Source: DASZIT01 sp963770635
Lineage (GTDB): Bacteria > Actinomycetota > Acidimicrobiia > Acidimicrobiales > RAAP-2
Direction of reading: 5' to 3'
DNA length: 64,000 nucleotides
Assembly: GCA_963770635.1 (NCBI GenBank)
Contig: CAVYQI010000007.1
Location: 337,802-401,801 of the forward strand
The notes under the pieces were generated by a model. The model saw nothing but the letters and a program-made list of their open reading frames with translations. It did not search any database and was not told the DNA's origin. Position 1 is the stretch's first letter. The number at the start of each line of letters is the position of its first letter. Shown here in pieces: positions 26,362-34,948 of the stretch. The translations under genes were made by a program, and so were the position numbers.

Positions 26362-27787
26362 GCCGGACCCGGGGTCACCCGGTTCTCCTGAGTTCTCCGA
26401 GGCTCCCGAGTCTCCCGGGAAGGACGGCTCCCCGGTCAAGCGCACCGGACGGTTCGGCCGGTCGGCGGCCTCGGCCCAGCTGGTAGGCCGGCTGGGCGCC
26501 TCGCGGATGACCGGCAAGATCCGGACCCGCCTGACCCCGGCCGACCGTCGGGAGGAGCGGGCCGCGGCCATGGAGCTCCGCACCGCCGAGCAGGTGGCGG
26601 AGTCCCTCGGTGACATGAAGGGCGCCTTGATGAAGCTGGGCCAGATCGCCAGCTTCCTGGACGAAGGTCTCCCCGAGCCCTACCGGGTGGCGCTGGCCCA
26701 GCTGCAGTCGGACGCCGCCCCGATGGCTCCGGAGCTGGCCGCCGGGGTCATCGAGTCGGAGCTCGGCCGGTCCCCGACCAAGATCTTCCGGGAGTGGGAC
26801 CCGGCACCACTGGCGGCGGCATCCATCGGCCAGGTCCACCGGGCGGTGACGAAGGACGGGCGGGAAGTGGCGGTCAAGGTCCAGTACCCGGGGGTGGCCG
26901 CCGCCATCGAGGCGGACCTGGCCAACACCGAGATGCTGGCCCGTTTTCTCCCGATGATGTTCCCGTCCCTTGACGCCAAGGTGCTGGCCACCGAGCTGCG
27001 GGACCGGCTGACCGAGGAGCTCGACTACATCCACGAGGCCGCCAACCAACGCCGGTTCTGCGACATCTACCGCGGCCACCCCTTCATCCACATTCCCGAA
27101 GTGGTGGACGAGCTCTCCACCCCGATGGTGCTCACCACCGAACTGGCCAACGGGGCGCGGTTTGCGGAGGTCGAGCAGTGGTCCGCCCACGAGCGGGACC
27201 TGGCCGGCGAGACCCTGTTCCGGTTCGTGTTCCGGGGCATCAACCGGTTGGGGGTGTTCAACGGTGATCCCCATCCGGGGAACTACCTGTTCCGGCCGGG
27301 GGGCCAGATCACCTTCCTCGACTTCGGACTGGTGAAGGAGTTCGCGCCGGAAGAGACGGCCGTCTTCCACCGGTTGATCGAGACCCTGGTGCTCCAGGGG
27401 AATCCGGAGGGCTACCGCCGGACCCTCGAGTCGGTCGGGCTCCTGCGTCCGGACCCGTCACTCTCGACCGAGGAGGTGGCCGCCTACTTCAGCCACTTCT
27501 ACGACCTGGTCATGGTCCGGGGCCGGCGCACCGTGGAGCACGAGTACGCCTCGGAAACGGTGCGGAGGGTGTTCAACTCCAAGAGCCCGGTGGCCAAGGC
27601 GGTCAGCCTCCCGTCGATGTTCGTGATCGTACAACGGATCAACCTCGGGCTGTATGCCCTTTTGGCCCGGTTGGGGGCCACCGCCGACTGGCGGGGCATC
27701 GCCGAGGAGCTGTGGCCGATGGTCGACGGGCCCCCCACCACCCGGCTGGGCGAGGCCGAAGCCGAGTGGCTCAGCCGGACTCGCTGA
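26351..27787 (+). CDS. ABC1/UbiB (AarF) kinase-like protein
   Basis: This atypical protein-kinase-like family has the hallmark ALMKLGQIASFLDEGLPEPY (KxGQ), a nucleotide-binding AAASIGQVHRAVTKDGREVA then VKVQYPG, the catalytic-loop FNGDPHPGNYLF and metal-binding ITFLDFGLVKEF. Members support quinone or lipid biology in membranes; the actinobacterial substrate is unknown. About 45 N-terminal residues are Pro/Ser/Glu-rich and disordered. The frame begins at a TTG that overlaps the acyl-CoA ligase stop; the true start might be later, before the ELRTAEQVAESLGDMKG region. Length is 478 residues. Confidence 0.88.
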   Translation: MSSEPDPGSPGSPEFSEAPESPGKDGSPVKRTGRFGRSAASAQLVGRLGASRMTGKIRTRLTPADRREERAAAMELRTAEQVAESLGDMKGALMKLGQIASFLDEGLPEPYRVALAQLQSDAAPMAPELAAGVIESELGRSPTKIFREWDPAPLAAASIGQVHRAVTKDGREVAVKVQYPGVAAAIEADLANTEMLARFLPMMFPSLDAKVLATELRDRLTEELDYIHEAANQRRFCDIYRGHPFIHIPEVVDELSTPMVLTTELANGARFAEVEQWSAHERDLAGETLFRFVFRGINRLGVFNGDPHPGNYLFRPGGQITFLDFGLVKEFAPEETAVFHRLIETLVLQGNPEGYRRTLESVGLLRPDPSLSTEEVAAYFSHFYDLVMVRGRRTVEHEYASETVRRVFNSKSPVAKAVSLPSMFVIVQRINLGLYALLARLGATADWRGIAEELWPMVDGPPTTRLGEAEAEWLSRTR

Positions 27788-27938
27788 TCGGCAGGATGGG
27801 ATCGGGTGCGATGGATCGCCGGCCCCGAAGCTGGGTACTCCACCCCCTCCTGGTCCCCAGCGCGCCCGGCCCCGCCGAGGGGTAATCTCGGCCGCCAATC
27901 CCTCCCACCGTGCGCACCACGAGATCGGCGGACCAGGT

Positions 27939-28559
27939 ATGACCCTCAAAGTGGTAGGAGCCGGTGTCGGCCGGACGGGCACCAATTCGCTGAAGATCGC
28001 GCTGGAGCGTCTGCTTGGAGAGCCGTGTCACCACATGTACGAGATACTCGCGAATCCGGCGCAGATTCCCGAATGGATGGATGCCATCGAGGGTCGTCCG
28101 GTCGACTGGTCGACCATGCCCAAGGGCTATGCGGCGTTGGTCGATTGGCCGGGGGCGTCATTCTGGCCCGAGCTCTCCGCCGCCAATCCTGATGCCCTGG
28201 TATTGCTATCCGTTCGCGACCCCGAGGCTTGGTACAAGAGCGCATCCGACACCATCTTCCAGGTGCTCGACAACGCCCCACCCGAGATGCGCCCGTGGTT
28301 GGAGGCAGTGCACACCCTGTTACGTGATCGGTTCAGCGACCAGCTCGACGACCCCACGGCCATGATGGATGCCTATGCCCGTCACAACGACGCGGTGCGC
28401 CAGGCGATTCCGCCGGCGCGCCTGCTGGAATGGACCCCGACCGACGGCTGGGAGCCGATCTGCGAACGATTGGGCCTCGACGTGCCGGACGACCCGTTCC
28501 CGAAGACGAACAACACCAAGCAGTGGCGGGCGGATCTCGGGATGCCCCCTCTCCCCTAG
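27939..28559 (+). CDS. Sulfotransferase family protein
   Basis: The protein has a P-loop-like PAPS-binding start, VVGAGVGRTGTNSLKIALER, followed by PCHHMYEILANP, FWPELSAANPDALVLLSVRD (with the conserved Arg/Ser 3'-phosphate site) and PEAWYKSASDTIF. This is the eukaryote-like Sulfotransfer_4 type seen widely in actinobacteria and is predicted cytosolic with 206 residues. The acceptor is unknown. ATG 27939 is preceded by a GGACCAGG stretch; there are no extra domains. It ends 17 bases before the next gene, which is convergent. Confidence 0.86.
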   Translation: MTLKVVGAGVGRTGTNSLKIALERLLGEPCHHMYEILANPAQIPEWMDAIEGRPVDWSTMPKGYAALVDWPGASFWPELSAANPDALVLLSVRDPEAWYKSASDTIFQVLDNAPPEMRPWLEAVHTLLRDRFSDQLDDPTAMMDAYARHNDAVRQAIPPARLLEWTPTDGWEPICERLGLDVPDDPFPKTNNTKQWRADLGMPPLP

Positions 28560-28576
28560 CCACTTCCTGGGCCGGG

Positions 28577-28825
28577 TCAGGCTGGTTGGCCCTCTGGCCG
28601 GCGGTGCCTCCACAAGTATTCGGCCCCGACAACTGACACCGAAACGAACGGCCCGCGTCCGGGCACGTGACGACGCTCGACCAAACCCCGGCCATTGGCT
28701 TCTTCCCACACCGGGAAGCGAGGACATGACGTCCGCCAGGCTTCGAGCACCTCGGCGGAGGGGCGCGGGCTGGTGCCCAACCACTCAAGGAGATCGAGGA
28801 TCAAATTCTCGAGGTTGTCGGTCAC
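28577..28825 (-). CDS. Small conserved protein coupled to MarR regulator
   Basis: This 82-residue protein begins LENLILDLLEWLGTSPRPSA EVLEAWRTSCPRFPVWEEAN and continues GRGLVERRHVPG then VSVVGAEYLWRHR. It resembles a small bacterial family sometimes mislabelled as phosphoglycerate dehydrogenase; no catalytic domain is present. The layout (helix, then a short winged-helix-like body) suggests a partial DNA-binding fold. Its GTG overlaps the MarR stop (GTGA), so both are made from one message, and it may act with the regulator (inference). Confidence 0.66.
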   Translation of the reverse strand: MTDNLENLILDLLEWLGTSPRPSAEVLEAWRTSCPRFPVWEEANGRGLVERRHVPGRGPFVSVSVVGAEYLWRHRRPEGQPA

Positions 28826-29322
28826 CTGGCTCCAGACGAATCGAACGGAGCGACAACGATCTTCAGAAGCGCGGCCAGGTCGGAGCGCTGGCCATCGTCG
28901 AGGCCACTGAGCAGTGCATCTTCTTTCACCACGAGATCCTTGAGCGCGCTGTCCACGTTTCTTCGGCCGGCGGCCGTGAGCCGGATGCGAACCGATCGAG
29001 CGTCTCTCGGGTCCGGCCGACGACGCACGAGTCCTCGCTGCTCAAGATGATTGAGCCGGTTCGTCATCGTTCCCGAAGTGACCAGGGTCTGGGCGAGGAG
29101 CTGCCCGGGTGACAGGTCATGGGGCGGATCGGCGCGGCGGAGCGCGGAGAGTACGTCGAAGGTCCAGGTCTCGAGATCATGCCGGGCGAAGACGACGGAT
29201 CGCTGACGCTCGAGGTGGTGGGCCAGCCGGGTGACGCGGGACAGGACGCCGAGTGGCGACACATCGACGCCCGGAAGGGCCCGTCGCCATCCGGCGACCA
29301 GGTGTTCGACTTCGTCTTCCAT
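28822..29322 (-). CDS. MarR family transcriptional regulator
   Basis: The 166-residue protein has the MarR winged helix: LETWTFDVLSALRRADPPHD, then the recognition region LAQTLVTSGTMTNRLNHLEQ, RGLVRRRPDPRDARSVRIRL (the wing with the DxRxxR motif) and TAAGRRNVDSAL. The N-terminal helix VAGWRRALPGVDVSPLGVLS serves dimerisation. It is divergent from a methyltransferase gene with a palindromic site between them, so it probably represses both and responds to a small ligand (inference from the family). Confidence 0.92.
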   Translation of the reverse strand: MEDEVEHLVAGWRRALPGVDVSPLGVLSRVTRLAHHLERQRSVVFARHDLETWTFDVLSALRRADPPHDLSPGQLLAQTLVTSGTMTNRLNHLEQRGLVRRRPDPRDARSVRIRLTAAGRRNVDSALKDLVVKEDALLSGLDDGQRSDLAALLKIVVAPFDSSGAR

Positions 29323-29349
29323 TCAGTGTCCTCAGTTGCCGGTGCCACA

Positions 29350-29373
29350 ATATACCTTGACATCAAGATATAT
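29350..29373. promoter_or_regulatory. Palindromic operator (MarR site 1)
   Basis: A 24-bp imperfect palindrome has a perfect core CTTGA-CA-TCAAG (29356-29367) flanked by ATATAC on the left and ATATAT on the right. It lies in the AT-rich divergent region of the MarR and methyltransferase genes, which is otherwise rare in this GC-rich window. Confidence 0.7.
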
Positions 29374-29384
29374 GAGGGAATACT

Positions 29385-29400
29385 CTCTTTATGTCAAGAG
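29385..29400. promoter_or_regulatory. Palindromic operator (MarR site 2)
   Basis: CTCTT and AAGAG arms flank TATGTC. It shares TCAAGA(G)ATAT with the right half of site 1 and lies 16 bp before the methyltransferase ATG, where a bound dimer would block initiation. Confidence 0.55.
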
Positions 29401-29416
29401 ATATGAGGTGGGGTAG

Positions 29417-30250
29417 ATGGCTGAAGATGATCGAGATACCGGCGAGGTGAAGCAGCTTCGATCGGGAAGCTTTGGCGAGGTGGCGTCAACCTATGAGCGT
29501 TTCCGGCCAGGGCCGCCCTCTGCCGCCATCGCCTGGATGCTCCCGGATGCAGCCACCACCGTGGTCGATCTCGGTGCCGGAACCGGGGCGATGACCCAGG
29601 AGCTGGTGGGCAAGGTTGACCGCGTATTCGCGATCGAGCCCGATGATCGCATGCGCGGAATCCTGGCCAGCAAGCTCCCGGAAGTGACCGCCCTCAGTGG
29701 AACCGGCGAATCGATACCACTCGCTACCTCGTCAGTCGACGTGGTGCTGGCGTCCAGCTCCTGGCACTGGATGGAAGCGAATCGAGCCCGGCAAGAGACC
29801 GCCCGGGTCCTCGTTCCCGGAGGAACCCTGGGCGTCGTATGGGCCGGGCCCGATCCCGACGGCCCGTTCGTCTCCCAGGCACAAGCCATGCTCTCGCAGA
29901 TGTCGTCGGGCCAGGCCGCGAGTTCCGATGGTGATCTTGATCTCGGCCGGGTGGTCATGGACACCGAGAACCGGGTCGAGTCCGTGTTGCGGATCCCGGA
30001 GGATTCGCCCTTCGCTCAGCCCGAGCACCAAGTCCTGGCTTGGGACGTGGCGCTGACGGCTGATGACCTCATGGGGCTGCTGGAGACCTTCAGTTGGATC
30101 ATCACCATGCCGGAGGATCGACGCACCCACGTCGTCTCTGAGGCTCGACGCCTGCTCCGCGACGAGCTCGGAATCTCCGGCGACGTGACGGTGGACGTTC
30201 AGTATCGATCAGAGGCGTGGCGGACTCGGTTGACCCGAAGCAAGGGCTGA
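29417..30250 (+). CDS. SAM-dependent methyltransferase under MarR control
   Basis: This class I methyltransferase shows a UbiE-type core: SFGEVASTYERFRPGPPSAA, motif I TTVVDLGAGTGAMTQELVGK, then AIEPDDRMRGILASKLPEV, motif IV VDVVLASSSWHWMEANRARQ and VLVPGGTLGVVWAG. The substrate is unknown. Because it is divergent from a MarR regulator with two operator-like palindromes, it could modify a toxic or signalling small molecule (inference). GAGGTGGGG precedes the ATG, 277 residues follow, and the gene is convergent with the nucleotidyltransferase gene. Confidence 0.87.
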   Translation: MAEDDRDTGEVKQLRSGSFGEVASTYERFRPGPPSAAIAWMLPDAATTVVDLGAGTGAMTQELVGKVDRVFAIEPDDRMRGILASKLPEVTALSGTGESIPLATSSVDVVLASSSWHWMEANRARQETARVLVPGGTLGVVWAGPDPDGPFVSQAQAMLSQMSSGQAASSDGDLDLGRVVMDTENRVESVLRIPEDSPFAQPEHQVLAWDVALTADDLMGLLETFSWIITMPEDRRTHVVSEARRLLRDELGISGDVTVDVQYRSEAWRTRLTRSKG

Positions 30251-30260
30251 AACGAGAAAC

Positions 30261-31001
30261 TCAGCCCTTGTTGGCCCCGTGGGCCCGGACGAAGTCATTG
30301 ACTGCGTAGTAAGCATCGATCGACTCGCCGGCGTCGCCCCAAAAGCCCTCCAAGACGTCGTAGGCCATCGACCCCTCGGTGATGTAGTGGTTGTTGACGT
30401 CGGTGATCTCCAGCTCGCCCCGACCCGAGGGCACCAACGAGGGAATGACGTCGAAGACGTCGGCGTCGTAGCAGTAGATCCCGGTGACGCCATACTTCGA
30501 AGGCGGTTGGTCGGGCTTCTCCACGATGCTGGTGATGCGTCCGTCGTCGAAGGAAGGTACCCCCAGGTGGCGCAGGTGCTCGTCCTCCTCCACCGGGGTC
30601 AGCAGGATGCGGGCGCCCCGAGGCTCGGCTCGGAAGGCGTCCACCATCGGCTTGATCGACTGCTCGACGACATTGTCGGCCAGCATCACCAGCACCGGGT
30701 CGCCGTCGACGAACCGCGCCGCCAGGCCCAGCGCCTCGGCGATGCCGCCCGGCCGCTCCTGGTAGCCGTAGCTCAGTCGGTCGATCCCGAACTCATAGCC
30801 GTTGCCCAACAACCGAAGGAACTCCCCGGCGTGGGTTCCTCCCGTTACCAACATGATCTCGGTGATCTCGGCGTGGACCAGCGCCTCGATGCACCAGTTG
30901 ATCATCGGCCGGTCGTAGATCGGCAACAGGTGCTTGTTGGTGATGCGGGTGAGCGGATGGAGACGCGAGCCGGTACCGCCTGCGAGAATGACGCCCTTCA
31001 T
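30261..31001 (-). CDS. Sugar-1-phosphate nucleotidyltransferase (RmlA/RfbA-like)
   Basis: The enzyme transfers a nucleotidyl group (probably dTTP or UTP) to a sugar-1-phosphate, starting activated sugar synthesis. The N-terminus MKGVILAGGTGSRLHPLTRI holds the nucleotide-binding GxGxRLxPxT motif. KHLLPIYDRPMINWCIEAL, MLADNVVEQSIKPMV (metal-binding D), VEKPDQPPSKYGVTGIYCYD and RGELEITDVNNHYI are typical RmlA features. At 246 residues it lacks the C-terminal allosteric extension of classical RmlA (about 290), like other short actinobacterial forms. No other rhamnose genes are adjacent. Confidence 0.88.
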   Translation of the reverse strand: MKGVILAGGTGSRLHPLTRITNKHLLPIYDRPMINWCIEALVHAEITEIMLVTGGTHAGEFLRLLGNGYEFGIDRLSYGYQERPGGIAEALGLAARFVDGDPVLVMLADNVVEQSIKPMVDAFRAEPRGARILLTPVEEDEHLRHLGVPSFDDGRITSIVEKPDQPPSKYGVTGIYCYDADVFDVIPSLVPSGRGELEITDVNNHYITEGSMAYDVLEGFWGDAGESIDAYYAVNDFVRAHGANKG

Positions 31002-31008
31002 GCCGGGC

Positions 31009-31014
31009 AGCCTA
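31009..31014 (-). promoter_or_regulatory. -10 box of the nucleotidyltransferase gene (leaderless)
   Basis: TAGGCT on the minus strand lies 7 nt before the ATG at 31001, with no ribosome site between. Confidence 0.45.
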
Positions 31015-31036
31015 GGGCGAAATGAGTTGAGGTTCG

Positions 31037-31570
31037 TCAGGCGGCCGGCAGCACAACCGTGGATCTCCCGTTTTCATGGGTGGTGACCTGGCATCCGAGG
31101 GCCCTGAGCTCGGCGAGCTTGCGTCGGGCACGGAGTTCGGGGGAGTTTCGCCGGTCGAACCAGTCCGGGCCGAGATCGACGAAGGTGGTTTCGGGATCGG
31201 AGAGGATATGCCAGGCGGCGATCAAGATGGTGTGGCCAACCGCTTTGCGGGCACGGATCTTCCCCCGGCGACCCGAGAGCCGGTGGTATTGGGACGCGAG
31301 GTAGGTGCCCTTGGTGCGGGATGCGGCCATCGCGGCCACGGCCAAGTGGCGTTGGAGCCAGCTGTCGCCCTTCCTCGCCGTCCCCTTCTTCGACTTGCCG
31401 GCGGACTCGTGCTGTCCAGGGCACATGCCGGCCCAGGAGGCCAGATGACCGGGGGTTGGGAACTTGGTCATGTCCACCCCGATCTCGCCGATGATGGCTT
31501 CGGCGATCCGGCGATCCACGCCCGGGATGGTGCACAGCCGCTCCCGGGCATCAGCGAAAGGGGCGATGCA
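31037..31570 (-). mobile_element. IS110/IS116-type transposase, C-terminal remnant
   Basis: The frame encodes the C-terminal (transposase_20) domain of IS110-family enzymes: LCTIPGVDRRIAEAIIGEIG, FPTPGHLASWAGMCPGQHES, KGTARKGDSWLQRHLAVAA, TYLASQYHRLSGRRGKIRAR and AVGHTILIAAWHILSD. The N-terminal RuvC-like DEDD catalytic half is missing; a TAG at 31571-31573 bounds the remnant. IS110 elements lack long inverted repeats and use a bridge RNA, and neither the 5' half nor a bridge-RNA region remains, so this copy is dead. Confidence 0.85.
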
Positions 31571-31628
31571 CTAACGGGGATCGCCGGGGGCGGCCGAAGC
31601 CATGGCAGTGGCGACGCCGACCTGGTTC

Positions 31629-32531
31629 TCACCCCGTTCCGAGCTCCTCGAGGACGGCGTCGGCCAGCATCGGCCAGGCCGCACTGGCCCAGGGACCGAA
31701 TGCCCGGTCGGCCAAACCTGCGCAGGCGGCACCCGCCTCCGGGTCGATCCAGAAGAACGACCCGGATTGCCCAAAATGCCCGAAGGTGGCCGGCGAGTTC
31801 GATGCTCCCGTCCAGTGGGGCCACTTGTGGCCACGGATCTCCACCCCGAGTCCCCAGTCGCACGGATCGAAGCGACCGAACCCGGGGAGAACGCCGGACA
31901 ATCCGGGAAAGGCGACCGAGGTTGCCAGCTCATGGGTCTCGGTCCCGATCAGGGTCGGCACCGACCACTCGACCACGACGGCGAGGAGATCCTCGAGCGG
32001 CCCCCTGAGTCCGGAGGCCGCTCCCGTTGGAGTCGGTCCCGCATCACGATGCCCGGGATCGAAGGCGGTCCCCGACATTCCCAGCGGTTCGAGCACCGCA
32101 CCCGACGCGTACTCCCGGAACGACATCCCGGAGTGCTCGGTGATCGCCTCGGCGAGCACCTCGTAGCCAAGGTTGGAGTAGATGCGCCTCGTACCGGGTT
32201 CGGCCAGTCGCGGCTCGAGGCCGGGTGACAGATCGGGGATGAGACCAGAGGCATGGGCCAACAGGTGGCGGATCGTCGATCCCGGCGGGCCGGCGGGTAG
32301 ATCGAGGGACACGGTGCCCTCCTCCACCGCCACCAACACCGCCAGCGCGGTGACCGGTTTGGTGACCGACGCCCAGGGAAACGACCGGGTCTGAGATCCC
32401 ACCACCTCGACGGTCTCGGCGGTCGTCGACCCGTCATCGGCAACCGTCGGTCCGATGCGAACTTCCCCGACCGAGGCGGCGTCGACCGACCAGCTCCTGA
32501 CCAGGTCCAACGCGCCCATAGACGTCATCAT
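31629..32531 (-). CDS. Serine beta-lactamase-like hydrolase
   Basis: The penicillin-binding/class C beta-lactamase fold is shown by WASVTKPVTALAVLVAVEEG (SxxK, Ser55 and Lys58), LAHASGLIPDLSPGLEPRL, RRIYSNLGYEVLAEAITEHS (YxN, Tyr118 and Asn120) and HFGQSGSFFWIDPEAG replacing the KTG-type box. No signal peptide is visible, so it is probably cytosolic, an esterase or peptidase rather than a true beta-lactamase. Alternative ATGs lie in MMTSMGALDL. The gene ends about 60 bases from the IS110 remnant and is divergent from a secreted lipase. Confidence 0.85.
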   Translation of the reverse strand: MMTSMGALDLVRSWSVDAASVGEVRIGPTVADDGSTTAETVEVVGSQTRSFPWASVTKPVTALAVLVAVEEGTVSLDLPAGPPGSTIRHLLAHASGLIPDLSPGLEPRLAEPGTRRIYSNLGYEVLAEAITEHSGMSFREYASGAVLEPLGMSGTAFDPGHRDAGPTPTGAASGLRGPLEDLLAVVVEWSVPTLIGTETHELATSVAFPGLSGVLPGFGRFDPCDWGLGVEIRGHKWPHWTGASNSPATFGHFGQSGSFFWIDPEAGAACAGLADRAFGPWASAAWPMLADAVLEELGTG

Positions 32532-32571
32532 CGTAGGTCACTTCAAGCCGGCTCGACCGGTGACCGATGAC

Positions 32572-32577
32572 TACTGT
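32572..32577 (+). promoter_or_regulatory. -10 box of the secreted lipase gene (leaderless)
   Basis: TACTGT lies 8 nt before the ATG at 32586 and no Shine-Dalgarno sequence is visible. Confidence 0.4.
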
Positions 32578-32585
32578 GAACTCCG

Positions 32586-34031
32586 ATGTCGCCATCCACT
32601 CCGCTCGCCGTTCGGCCTCGGTATCCGCTGCATCGCCGAACCCTGGCCGTGGCCTTGGTGACCCTGATGTTGGTGAGCGCCGGCATCGCCGCGGCAGCCA
32701 CCTGGATCTCCCTTTCGAGGCGGGCGTCGGCAACCGAGTCTTCCCGCAGTCATTCCAGCACCGCGACTCCTCCCGTTCTCCATCTGCCCAATTTCGGGCT
32801 GGTGCCAGCGGCCGGGCTTGCCAAACGGCGTCCTGCCAATGGGCAGCCGGCCGGCCCATCGGTCATCTCCCCGGTCACTCCGGTCCCGAGCATCCCGACG
32901 TTGCCACCGACCACGACGACCACCGATCCCTCAACCCTCGATGCCTTCTACGCGCCGCCGGTGCCGCTGATCCCCGCCCCACCGGGCACCGTCATCCGTT
33001 CCGAGCGCATCGCTGACGCCACCGGTCTGCCACCCCTGGCCGTCGCTTACCGGATTCTGTACCACTCGGAATCGATCACCGGAGCCGACATCGCCGTCAC
33101 CGGGACGGTGGTCATCCCCGGGCAGCCGTCCCCAGCCGGTGGCTATCCCATCGCGACCTGGGCGCACGCCACTGACGGCTTGGCCCAACAATGTGCTCCT
33201 TCATTACAGGTCACGCCGACCGCGCCGTATACGGCCCAATTGCTCAATGAAGGGTTAATTGTGGCCTCCACCGACTACCCGGGTCTGGGCACCCCGGGGA
33301 TCAACCCCTATCTAGTCGGCCAGAGTGAAGGTCAGGCGGTGCTGGATGCCGCCCGGGCCGCCCGCAACCTCGTCGCTGGAGCAGCGTCGGACTCGGTGAT
33401 CATCTTCGGTCACTCCCAAGGTGGACAGGCGGCATTGTTCGCCGGCCAGATCTCGAAATCGTACGCACCGGATCTCTTCGTGGTCGGCGTGATCGCCGCC
33501 GCACCGGTCTCGAATGTCAGCGACTTCGGGCCGGAGGTGCCGGGGACCAGCTCCGACCCGCTGTCTGCCTACGCGGTGATGGCCCTCTACGCCTGGTCGC
33601 TCACCTACGGGGACATGCCACTCTCGTTGGTACTCACACCATCGGCCATCTCCAGCACTTCGACCCTCGACCAGGTCTGCAGTGCCCAGGTGACCGACAT
33701 GTACGCCGGCGTGCCGACCGATCAGATCTTTCTCCCAGGCTGGAAGAACAATCCAACGGTCCAGACCCATCTGACCGAGAACGAACCGGGACTGGCGGCT
33801 ACCTCGGCGCCGATCCTGGTGGTGCAGGGGACCGACGATGCGCTCATTCCCTACGCCGCCACCACCGCTCTGGTCAACGATCGTCTGTGCAACACCCAAC
33901 ACGACACGGTGGAGTACATCGCATTTCAGGGTGCCAACCACGGGACGGTGGTTGGGCTGGCGCAGTCGGACGCGCTCGCGTGGATCGCCGCCAGGTTCGC
34001 CGGTCAACCGGCCCCCGACACCTGCGGGTGA
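32586..34031 (+). CDS. Secreted lipase family alpha/beta hydrolase
   Basis: An N-terminal signal/anchor (TLAVALVTLMLVSAGIAAAA) is followed by a Ser/Pro/Thr-rich linker to about residue 120. The catalytic domain matches secretory lipases (LIP family): GTVVIPGQPSPAGGYPIATW, EGLIVASTDYPGLG, the nucleophile elbow IIFGHSQGGQAALFAG (Ser277), the acid region ILVVQGTDDALIPYAAT and the His in FQGANHGTVVGLAQSDALAW. It probably hydrolyses esters or lipids outside the cell. At 481 residues it is divergent from the beta-lactamase-like gene and convergent with ftsX, in the place where smpB usually follows ftsX in actinobacteria. Confidence 0.88.
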   Translation: MSPSTPLAVRPRYPLHRRTLAVALVTLMLVSAGIAAAATWISLSRRASATESSRSHSSTATPPVLHLPNFGLVPAAGLAKRRPANGQPAGPSVISPVTPVPSIPTLPPTTTTTDPSTLDAFYAPPVPLIPAPPGTVIRSERIADATGLPPLAVAYRILYHSESITGADIAVTGTVVIPGQPSPAGGYPIATWAHATDGLAQQCAPSLQVTPTAPYTAQLLNEGLIVASTDYPGLGTPGINPYLVGQSEGQAVLDAARAARNLVAGAASDSVIIFGHSQGGQAALFAGQISKSYAPDLFVVGVIAAAPVSNVSDFGPEVPGTSSDPLSAYAVMALYAWSLTYGDMPLSLVLTPSAISSTSTLDQVCSAQVTDMYAGVPTDQIFLPGWKNNPTVQTHLTENEPGLAATSAPILVVQGTDDALIPYAATTALVNDRLCNTQHDTVEYIAFQGANHGTVVGLAQSDALAWIAARFAGQPAPDTCG

Positions 34032-34054
34032 GGCCGAACGAGGGCGGAACGAGG

Positions 34055-34948
34055 TCAGACGTCGAGGAACCGGCGGACGGCCAACGCCGATCCGGCCACG
34101 CCCACCACGATGCCGACCAAGGCGACCAAGATGCAGGTTGCCGCGACTTCCCACGCCCCCATGGACATCTGAGCAATCAGGCTGCTCTGGTTGGCCACCG
34201 TCTTGGTGGTGTTGAGCCCTATCCCCCAGTACAGACTGAGAACGACCAGGACGGCGACGGCCGAGCCCAGCAACCCCTGGACGAGCCCTTCCACCATGAA
34301 GGGGAGCCGGATGAACCAGTTGGTGGCCCCGACCAACTTCATCACCGACACCTCGCGCCTTCGGGCGAAGATGGCCATGCGGATGGTGTTGAGGATCAGC
34401 ACCGAGGCCGACAGCAGCAGCACCACTGCCACCGACAGGAAGACCCACTGCAGGATGTGGATCACGCTCTGCATGGTCCGGATTTGAGCCGTCGGTGAGG
34501 ACGGGACTCCGAAGATGCCCGGCTTGCCGGTGAACTGCTGGACCACCGCGGTGGCATCGGACGGATTGGTGAGGACGCAGGCGTAGGACGACGGGTAGTC
34601 AGACTGGGTGGTGGCGTTGAACTCGTCGGCGGCAACCGTGCGCCTGGCCTCGTTGTAGTCGTAGGCCTGGGAACGCGGGATACAGCTCTTGACCAGGGGA
34701 TTCTGCGCCAATTGGGTGCCGATGGCCTTGTACTGGGCCGGGCTGGCGTTGGGATCCACCCAGACCCTGACGTTGACCCCGTTCTGCCATTGGGAGGTGG
34801 CGTTGGTGGCGCCCTGCTTCAACAGCAGGGCGGAACCGACCAGGGCCAGCGAGACCGCCACCGTCAGCACCGCGGCCACCGTCATCAACCGGTTGCGCCA
34901 CAGGTTGGTGGTCGCCTCCCGCGCGACATATCCGGCGGAGACCGGCAC
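34055..34948 (-). CDS. ftsX: Cell division protein FtsX
   Basis: FtsX is the membrane part of FtsEX, which activates septal peptidoglycan hydrolases. A short cytosolic start (SAGYVAREATTNLWRNRLMT) leads into TM1 (AAVLTVAVSLALVGSALLL), an extracellular domain of about 115 residues (NGVNVRVWVDPNASPAQYKA; two cysteines near KSCIPRS and SSYACVL could pair), then TM2-TM4 with the conserved cytosolic segment MAIFARRREVSVMKLVGATN and LPFMVEGLVQGLLGSAVAVL. Length is 297 residues. The GTG start overlaps the ftsE TAG by one base. Confidence 0.94.
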   Translation of the reverse strand: MPVSAGYVAREATTNLWRNRLMTVAAVLTVAVSLALVGSALLLKQGATNATSQWQNGVNVRVWVDPNASPAQYKAIGTQLAQNPLVKSCIPRSQAYDYNEARRTVAADEFNATTQSDYPSSYACVLTNPSDATAVVQQFTGKPGIFGVPSSPTAQIRTMQSVIHILQWVFLSVAVVLLLSASVLILNTIRMAIFARRREVSVMKLVGATNWFIRLPFMVEGLVQGLLGSAVAVLVVLSLYWGIGLNTTKTVANQSSLIAQMSMGAWEVAATCILVALVGIVVGVAGSALAVRRFLDV

